NCBI GenBank assembly: GCA_028641055.1
Contig: CM054060.1
Coordinates: 164,386,954-164,450,953, forward strand
DNA length: 64,000 nt
From: Alopecurus myosuroides
Lineage: Eukaryota; Streptophyta; Magnoliopsida; Poales; Poaceae
Reading direction: 5' to 3'
Within the stretch, counting starts at the first letter, position 1. Every line of letters begins with the position of its first letter. The notes below the pieces were generated by a model. The model saw only the letters and a program-made list of their open reading frames with translations, was not told the DNA's origin and searched no databases. The position numbers and the translations under genes were made by a program. This document shows positions 57,201 to 64,000 of the stretch, piece by piece.

Positions 57201-59320
57201 AGCTGCTCGGCAGTGATGTTCTCTTGTGCAGCAGCCTCGGTGGTGGGCTGCTCCCGTTCTACTTCTGGCCGCTCAAGGGCGGCGGCGTCTTGCATTTCTT
57301 GTTCTTGGTTCTCCTCGGCGTTGCTAGCCGGAGGAGAAGGGGGTCTCTCTTCGTGAACGGTGGTATCTTGTGCTGCTGGCTCTGGTTCTGCTCCTCGAGC
57401 ATCACTAGCCTGTGCGTTGGTGGCAGCAGCATTGGCGGCGTCGTTCTCGTCGTCAACAAGGTCGATCAGGGGTACTGCTGTCTCCCTGTCTTGGTCGGAC
57501 GCAAAGGCTGCGTTCGCATCCATGGGAGGACTGCAGAGAAGAAAGAAATCAGGGATTGGAAGAAGATTTGGGAGAAAACGGTACTACGCGAGAAGGAGGG
57601 CAAACGAGAAGAGAACTCACGCAGTGGTGGATTTAAGCTGTCGTCGGGGTTTCTTTACAGTAACCTTCTTCTTCTTCTCGGCGGCCTCCTCCTTCTCGGC
57701 GGGCTTCTTCTTCTTGGCTGGAGGTGCCTGTGCTCCGCTGCCGGTCCGCTTGCGGGTTTCGGGAGGGGCAGTTGACAGAGGTTGGACGACAAGGGGCGCA
57801 TCGCCCTCGTTCTCGTCCTCATCCTCGTCGTCCTTCTCCGCAGCGGCCTCATCTGAGAAATTCAAAAGAGAAGAAGGAAGAATCAGAAACAGCAATGCAA
57901 GGGGTTGGTGTGTCTCAGAAACAAACAAGATGAAAATAACAATACCGTGAGAGCCTTCATCCGACCAAGTGCGGAGAGCATCGCGCTTGTCAGGAACGGG
58001 GCTGCTCTGTTCCGCGTCATCAGAAGGCAGCATGTCATCCTCCTCGCGATCGTCGGACCAGTTCTCCTCAAAAACTTCGCGACTCTCAATCAACTGTCGA
58101 GTAACAGTCTGAAAGACAGAGAAGGATCATAAGTCAACCGAGTATCAGGATGGAACTCTACTCGGATAGGCGTGCAAACACAAAGCACACTAAGCCTATG
58201 CAGTTTTCTAAGTATTCTACTCGGATAGGCGTGCAGACACAAAGCACACTAAGCCTATGCAGTTTTCTAAGTGTTCTACCCGGATAGGCGTGCAAACACA
58301 AAGCATACTAAGCCTAAGCGCGAGTCGACTAAGTGCTCTACTCGGTGCACCAGGTGATTGCTAGTCGGGGCGGAAAGGGAAGTTATCTACTCGGGAAGCA
58401 GAGGCGAAAACAGAGTAGGAACAGCGTACCCGGGCAATCGGTTGCGTGCGGCTGTACGGGACGAAACCATACCGCCACTTCTCGCTAAGGCTTGTCTTCA
58501 GAATGTTCTTGGCGTGATAAGCAACGTCGACGTCGTCGATTTCGATGGTGGTGGTCCTGGTGCAGTCGCGGGGGCCTCCCATGTAACACATGAGATGGCA
58601 GCGCTCCTGCAGAGGGAGCACTCGGCGCTTGATCCAGCACACCACCGGGTCGTCGTTCTTGAGGCCCAGTTTCTTCAGCTCGCCGAGTCTATCTTCTATC
58701 TCGATGGCGATTTCGTCGATGGTAGGCTTCTCCTTCCAGTTCGACCCGAGTGGAGCACGATTCCTCCAAGCGGGCAGGTTGATTCGATCATCAACCGCAC
58801 CCCCTTCCGTGGCGGGGACATTCTTGACATAGAAGAACGTCTGCTGCCACATTCGGCAGGAATCCAGCCCCTGGATGCGGGGATGATTCGTCCCGGTCCG
58901 CTGCACCATCATGGCACAGCCCGTGTCGGTGGCGCGGCCGATGCCTGCGGCGTCTTTCTTCCCGACGGACTGTTGGCGAAGATTAAAATACCTGAGCCAT
59001 GTATCAGTCGTGGGCCTGATGCCGAGGAAAGCCTCGCAGACCACGGCATGGTAGGCGAGGAAGACGACCGCGTTGGGCGGCAGATGATGCATCTGCAGCC
59101 CGAAGTGATCGAGGAACTTGCGCAGGAAGTCGGAGGCGGGCAGTCCAAAGCCGCGCTCGAAGTGCGACATGAAGACCACCCGCTCGCCGTCCCGTGGAGC
59201 TGGCACAACCTCGTCGTCGGGTGCCCGGCACTCCACGCCGGGGGGAACCCTTCTGCTGGTCACGAGCCAGGCGAGATTGGCCTTGGTCACGGAGGAACCC
59301 GCCCAGCTAGCCTTGGCCAT
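54204..59320 (-). CDS. Element D antisense gene: eight-exon protein with gypsy-associated Transposase_28-like domain
   Basis: Exons on the minus strand: 59320-58430, 58108-57946, 57852-57621, 57530-56201, 56021-55865, 55780-55697, 55616-55236, 55138-54204. They sum to 4173 nt (1390 codons plus stop), with GT-AG introns and frame kept at all seven junctions. Exon 1 aligns with the element C gene (GERVVFMSHFERGFGLP, CEAFLGIRPTTDTW), the putative gypsy-type transposon domain. Exons 2-4 are acidic, Ala/Pro-rich and Lys-rich with nuclear-signal-like KKKK. Exons 5-7 are strongly coiled-coil. Exon 8 contains the shared C-terminal domain and an acidic tail (DEEDDDEEEE). No catalytic motif is recognised and the role is unknown. 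A nuclear, DNA- or RNA-associated helper is only a guess. Confidence 0.82.
58158..58316. repeat. 59-bp tandem repeat in intron 1 of the D antisense gene
   Basis: Units begin at 58158, 58217 and 58276 with CTACTCGGATAGGCGTGCAA (variant bases). Three nearly identical copies, the last partial. Confidence 0.9.
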
Positions 59321-59484
59321 CGTTGCGAGTGGGAGGAGTGGATGATTTCGAATGGAGTTGCTCGGTGGAGTGAGTCCGCGGCGGCGCGGAAGCTTGCGCG
59401 GCGGCGGAGGGCTCGGAGGCGAAGAAGAACAAGAGGCAGAAGAGGAAAAGTGCAGGGAAGGGGAAAAGGAAGTTACCGCGGGGG

Positions 59485-59747
59485 TATTTATATCTCCCTC
59501 GCGAGATTACCGTTACCACCGCGGAAGTGGGATCGACTGTGGCGTGTGGTGGGTCCTGTGGCCGGCTAGAAACGCACACAAGCGCGGGCTGCGCGCGTAA
59601 CGGCCGCATTTGATCCCACCATCAGATCGTGGCCAGTAATTGCGCGTGATGGGACATGACGGCCGGTGGGCCCAAAGCGTGAAAACTGGACGCGTGGCGT
59701 CGTGTCCTGGGCAACCAAACGACGAGGTCGTGGATGCTTGACACGTG
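59485..59747 (-). promoter_or_regulatory. Promoter of the element D antisense gene (TATA and G-box)
   Basis: Minus-strand TATAAATACCCCC (TATAAATA at 59492-59485), about 165 bp before the ATG at 59320. A CACGTG lies further upstream at 59742-59747. The same TATAAATAC core stands before the element C antisense gene. Confidence 0.68.
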
Positions 59748-60008
59748 GGCAGTGCCTGCGTGAAGGGCTGGATGTTGCTCCGCGCTGCAGAGGCTCAGTT
59801 TGCGAATTTTCGCTAAGTCTTTTTACTCGGAAGCAGAGTAGAAAGCAACTGCTACTCGGAAGAGAGGAAACTCAAGGTACTTTCCAGATAGCTACTCGGA
59901 GGTTCTACTCGGCATCTTGAGGTTCAAAAGCTGAGATGCAAAGGCTGGTTTTAAGCTGGCAGAGCCTAGTGAACAAGTTCGCAAGACTCAACCAGCTTCG
60001 GGGACTGC
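59748..60008 (+). other. D region before 3' LTR with polypurine tract
   Basis: No gene. CTACTCGG motifs recur. GCTTCGGGGACTGC (59995-60008) abuts the 3' LTR and is the polypurine tract. Confidence 0.7.
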
Positions 60009-60897
60009 TGTCGGGGGGTTACCCCCGAGTAGGGTAAAGACAGGTGGTAAAGGCCGCTTACAGAAGAGAGGTTTGGTCGAGTAGCCGACTACCAGGTACT
60101 CGCTACCCGGTAGACTGCTACTCGGTCTCACCTCAAGATGACCAGAAGGAGATATCAATCGAGTTCTACCCTGACGAGTAGAAGGTTTGGCCCGAGTAGA
60201 ATTGGCGGGAACCTACTCGGGCAGAAAGTCAAAGGAGCCGTTCTGACACAGGATCCCGCGTATCCTGGGTCCGTACTTGGCAGCATTCGAACTACTGTTC
60301 ACGTGGGGACGGCCTGCCTGACAGTGACAGCATGGAAGCAGGCCGTGGCAGGATAAGGGGGGCCTACTCTGTGCCTAGGTACAGTGATACCAGTCTGTCC
60401 CCTAGTTTTGCCCAACGACTTTACAGAAGCAGCCAAGATCAACGACCAAAGCTGTCAGCGGGTACTCGGAGAAAGGACGATGTGCACACTATGTCGACAC
60501 TTGTCTAGATTTGGACGTATCCGGCTGGGCACCGCGTATATAAGGTGCCCCGCCGCCTCCTGCGCGAGGCATGCTCAGATAGACGCTAACTGTTGCTCCC
60601 TAGAAACCCTAAGTTCTTGACCTAGCCCTACTCGGAGAGGAGAGAAAGGCTACTCGGTAGTGTTACCTTTTGTACTGTGGCTACTCAGAGAGACACCGTA
60701 ATACATAGAGAAAAGCAGGAGTAGGGGTTTTACCTCCTCACGAGGGCCCTGAACCTGGGTACATCGTGTTGTTTGTGTTGTGTGGATCTTACCTCACGCG
60801 GCTACTCGTCGCGTGATCCCTCCCCGGACACCTCCAGCGTCCATCGTCCCCACATCATTAGCCATCCCATGGCATCTGCCGTGACACCACCACGACA
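60009..60897 (+). repeat. 3' LTR of element D
   Basis: 889 bp, almost identical to 45654-46542; TATA at 60537-60545. Followed by gtttt, after which element E LTR sequence resumes. Confidence 0.96.
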
Positions 60898-63800
60898 GTT
60901 TTGCCCGATTTTTTAGTGCCACGGAACGACCCTGCCATCCACACCGAAGATCGTCGGCGTCTTCATCACCGCAGCTGCTCGCCATCGCTGCTACGGACAG
61001 CGTCGGGACTCCCCGAGGCCTCCTTCGTGCTCAACGTGTTGTTCCGCGCCCCGTCGTCCTCTTCCCCGAGCCTGAGGCCCTCTCTAACGTTGTCGCCGTC
61101 CGCGCCATGACCGTCGGCCGCTGCACGGCCATTTTCCGGCGAGAACTCCCACCGGTGAGCTCCCCTTCCTCCCCCTGCCGTAAGATTTGCTTTGGACGGC
61201 TAGGATTAGAACAATTAACCGAAGGGGTATCGTCCAATAGGAAATCTCCGCATGGCAGTGCACAGTCAGCAGCCACGCCAGCGCCCAGTCAGCCAGCCCA
61301 ACCAATCAGAGTGCGCCAAGTGGCCTGGCCATATTCTGATTTTTCTCCAAATAGAAAATCAATTGGCATTTTGCAGAAAAGCCCCTGGAACTTGGAACCA
61401 TCATAACTTTTGATCCATAATCCCAAATTTAGCAAACTTGGACGTTTTGAAATGAGAAAAACATGTAGAAACTTTGTGCAAATTTAAATTTGAAAACCCT
61501 AAATTGGTTCAAATTTAAATATGCTTGTTTTATGAATTTTGGCATAATTCATATTCTACAAATCAAAAGATTGCAAACAAAATATTTTTGGAATCATTAG
61601 GATGTTTACTTTCATACCACCTGTCCCAAAATAATAATTGAACCAGTTAAAATGGAGATTACAATTTAAATAGTCATTTGAGTATTTTGCATCTAGTTTA
61701 ATTTCTATAAATAATTTTAGTTAGTTTTCTTCTGGAAAATTGTTCCATTTAGTAACCTTAGACCAGAGAAACGGTACCAAAACCATTTTTGACCAGAGGA
61801 ACCATTCCATGTAATTTTTGTCCTATAAAGCATCCATAGTTATCAGCCATTATAAATTAAGTGTTGTTTGATGGAAACCCCCTTTAGGAAAATTGCGGTA
61901 TGATAATTTTTTATCAAAACCAACACCCATTTATGTTGACCATTTGGAAAGTAACTTTTGGACCAGAAACCCATAAGCCAAGACCTTTTGTAAAATTACA
62001 AAATCATTTTGGGAATTGCTTCAACCCTAGTACCCAAAGCCATGAAATGAATCATGTTGATCATGGATTTGTGTTCTAAAACCCTTAGACCAAATCCTTG
62101 TGTGATCTTTGTGATAAAATACCATCCCTAGAACCCTTGGAACAAGTTGTCTTATCAATGTGGAAAACCTGACCCAAACATCTTAACTCCTCTTTGTACA
62201 TTAAATTAAGTATTAAACCATAAACCTTATCACATCCATTTCTTTTTAATATTGAGTGAAGTGATATTCCTTGACCAACCCATACCCTACTAGCTAGGCC
62301 TGAACCCTTTTACCATAATTCTTTTTGTAAATTGAATTATTATGATAAAATTTGAACTTGTCCATAAAAGACCAAACAATAACCATCTCATCATAATTTT
62401 TTTTCCATATTGAATTATGTGTCAAAACCTTGTCCATGTTAACACCAATCAAGTTGAATAACTTGTTATGCTTATGTATTGTCTATTTTTTGTATTTTTT
62501 GGCATGTTGGTGAATTGCTTGTTTATTGTTACTTATTTGTATTGTTTAGATTGTACGGAGATCAACGTTCTATTTGTAAAGAGAGTGTCTCTATACCAAC
62601 TCCCACAAGGCAAGTGATACTCATGTCCCACTTTTGTTTTCAATTGCATTAGTGTTTTCAGTAGTATGCATCATAGGTAATTTTTTTTTATTTCCCAAGT
62701 ATATGCTATGCTCAGAACACCTAGTAGTGTCTAGCCAACCTGAACCCCCTTCTAGGTACTAGTTTAGCTATACTAGAATACTATCACAACTTTTGATGTT
62801 ACTTGTTGGGTTGTGGTGTTTGGAAAATTGAAAATTAACAACCCAATGAAACACCTGGGTGGATTGAACCTTGCTTGGATTATGTTGAGTGGCTACTCAG
62901 GACCATGTTCATGGTGGTTTAGCCATGAATGTGGGGGTTTTCACCTGAGAGTACACTTGTGGACCGCCACCCATGAATAAAGAGACGTGTAGGTCTTCAC
63001 TGTATAGTTAGCTTCGAGTGCAGCCTTGAGGTAATATGGGATCTGCCAAGATTAAGTAAGTTGTGGGGGTTCATCATGTTGTATGACATTGGGTGGTAGA
63101 ATTTTAGGAGCGTCGAGTCATGCTGGTATGGTTGAATCCCTCCTCCCAAAGATCGTGTCTCATTATTCTCTCGGGGAGGATGAGTCTCAAGCTGAAAGTG
63201 CACAACCTCTGCAGAGTTAAAAACTAAGATCTTAGTTGTGTCCCCGGTTATGCACAATTTGAGCAAAGTAGACAGAGTTGGTGCCGAAGGATCTCGTCAT
63301 CTTTTCTGAATGAAATAAAATATGGTAGAAACCTTTTATAGGGCACATGGTGGTTTAGCCATGATGCCAAAACGAAACCTCATGGTGGTTTAGCCATGAT
63401 GATTTATCAAACTTCTTGGTGGTTTAGCCATGATGACTTTTCAAACCTCATGGTGGTTTAGCCATGATGATTTATCAAACTTCATGGTGGTTTAGCCATG
63501 ATGATTTGTCCAATTTCATGGTGGTTTAACCATGAATGATTATACAAATGTCTTTATTTATTTTTTTTCTGAAAATGAACTACAAACATAGGACAAAACT
63601 GGCTTTATGCAAATAACCCTAGACTCCACCAGTCAAATATCTTGTAGCTAGTTTATTCCTCAAAACTGCCACCATACAAGTGTCACTTGCCAGTACATTG
63701 TTTGTACTGACTTCCCCCTGTGGGGCTGCATATTCCAACGTGCAGATAAATCTGAAGACGAATGAGGATTTCGTTTAGGATCTCGAGTCTATCGACAAGA

Positions 63801-64000
63801 TGTTCTGCCTGTGGCACATGAAGATGAAGAAGGCTCATTGATGATTTGTTTCCGTTGTGTTTGCTTTGAAATATTGTTACTTGAGCTAGTCCATGATGAC
63901 TATGCCAATTGTAAGACTACTTTTATTTCATATCCACTGGATAAACATTGTAGAATGATGCTATTGCAATGAATATTTCATTTTTTTCATTGTATGCTAT
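60898..64000 (+). repeat. Element E 3' LTR, second part (continues past window)
   Basis: 60898-60902 is the D target duplication. From 62270 on it is colinear with 39762-41493. The part 60903-62269 has no partner in the window. No gene is seen; short open frames near 60900-61400 are LTR sequence. Confidence 0.88.
63346..63537. repeat. 34-bp hairpin tandem array in E 3' LTR, six units
   Basis: Units start at 63346, 63381, 63415, 63449, 63483 and 63517, the same number and spacing as in the 5' LTR. The isolated extra copy is at about 62907. Confidence 0.9.

Larger units (their letters stand above)
45654..60897 (+). mobile_element. Element D: young, nearly intact Tat-lineage gypsy retrotransposon with antisense gene
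   Basis: 15,244 bp with 889-bp LTRs (45654-46542, 60009-60897) and target duplication gtttt (45649-45653, 60898-60902). Order: LTR, PBS, gag-protease, TAG, RT-RNase H-second RNase H-integrase, convergent eight-exon antisense gene, polypurine tract, LTR. By eye the LTRs differ at about two sites (near 46345/60689 and 46392/60746), giving an age of roughly 0.1 million years. It is inserted in the 3' LTR of E. All sense and antisense domains look complete, so it may be active or recently active. Confidence 0.96.
39762..64000 (+). mobile_element. Element E: large-LTR, non-autonomous (LARD-like) retrotransposon
   Basis: 39762-41559 and 62270-64000 are colinear copies of the same LTR section. The 5' LTR is entered by A at its left; the 3' LTR (44377-45653, then 60898 onward) is split by D and runs off the window about 65 bp before its end. 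The reconstructed LTR is about 4.4 kb, starting TGTAACATCC and ending GCTACA. The PBS is of the initiator-Met type, and the internal region is about 2.8 kb with only a gag-like remnant. LTR and interior sizes resemble barley LARD/Sukkula elements, but identity is not proven. Confidence 0.85.

Noticed and set aside
61031..61406. Short frames just right of element D
   Set aside because: They lie in E LTR sequence, have no homology, and no conserved partner is visible in the window.

Overview
The window is intergenic DNA from a large grass genome, most likely a Triticeae (wheat, barley, rye or Aegilops type). I see no host gene, rRNA or tRNA gene, CRISPR array or prokaryotic feature. Almost every base belongs to five LTR-retrotransposon units nested inside one another, called A to E here because I cannot name the families with certainty. 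Many long open frames within the LTRs and on the strand opposite the coding regions are not genes.

Layout. E is the outer element, a large-LTR element with LTRs of about 4.4 kb and a 2.8 kb internal region that holds only a broken zinc-knuckle gag remnant. Its 5' LTR is cut by A, leaving 39762-41559 visible. Its 3' LTR (44377 to beyond the window end) is cut by D. A (start outside the window, to 39761) is a decayed Athila-lineage Ty3/gypsy element. It contains two further insertions. One is an antisense solo LTR of family B (2671-20167), itself split by an unusual three-LTR, two-internal-domain tandem of family B (4023-17421). The other is C (24749-37554), a minus-strand Tat-lineage gypsy element. 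D (45654-60897) is a plus-strand, nearly intact Tat-lineage element whose two 889-bp LTRs differ at about 2 positions by eye, so it is very young. Target-site duplications support the nesting: gaaac (B solo), (a)agac (B tandem), ccatt (C), gtttt (D), gtgat (A, right side only).

Gene content. C and D share one architecture: gag-protease-RT-RNase H-second RNase H-integrase on one strand, and a separate multi-exon gene in convergent orientation on the other strand between integrase and the 3' LTR. In each element I could assemble eight exons with canonical GT-AG introns that keep frame from ATG to stop (1023 codons in C, 1390 in D). Each gene has its own TATAAATA box and an upstream CACGTG. In C the antisense gene is intact although the sense gag-pol is broken. 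In both elements a TAG stop inside an identical 15-nt block lies exactly between protease and RT, in the same reading frame, which suggests a functional programmed stop.

The other notable structures are a tRNA-like (Pol III A/B box) segment in every B LTR, a six-unit 34-bp hairpin array in both E LTRs, a 21-bp minisatellite built on the polypurine-tract motif inside the D pol gene, and several smaller tandem repeats. All alignments and counts were made by eye; insertion ages use the commonly applied grass rate of 1.3e-8 substitutions per site per year and are rough.
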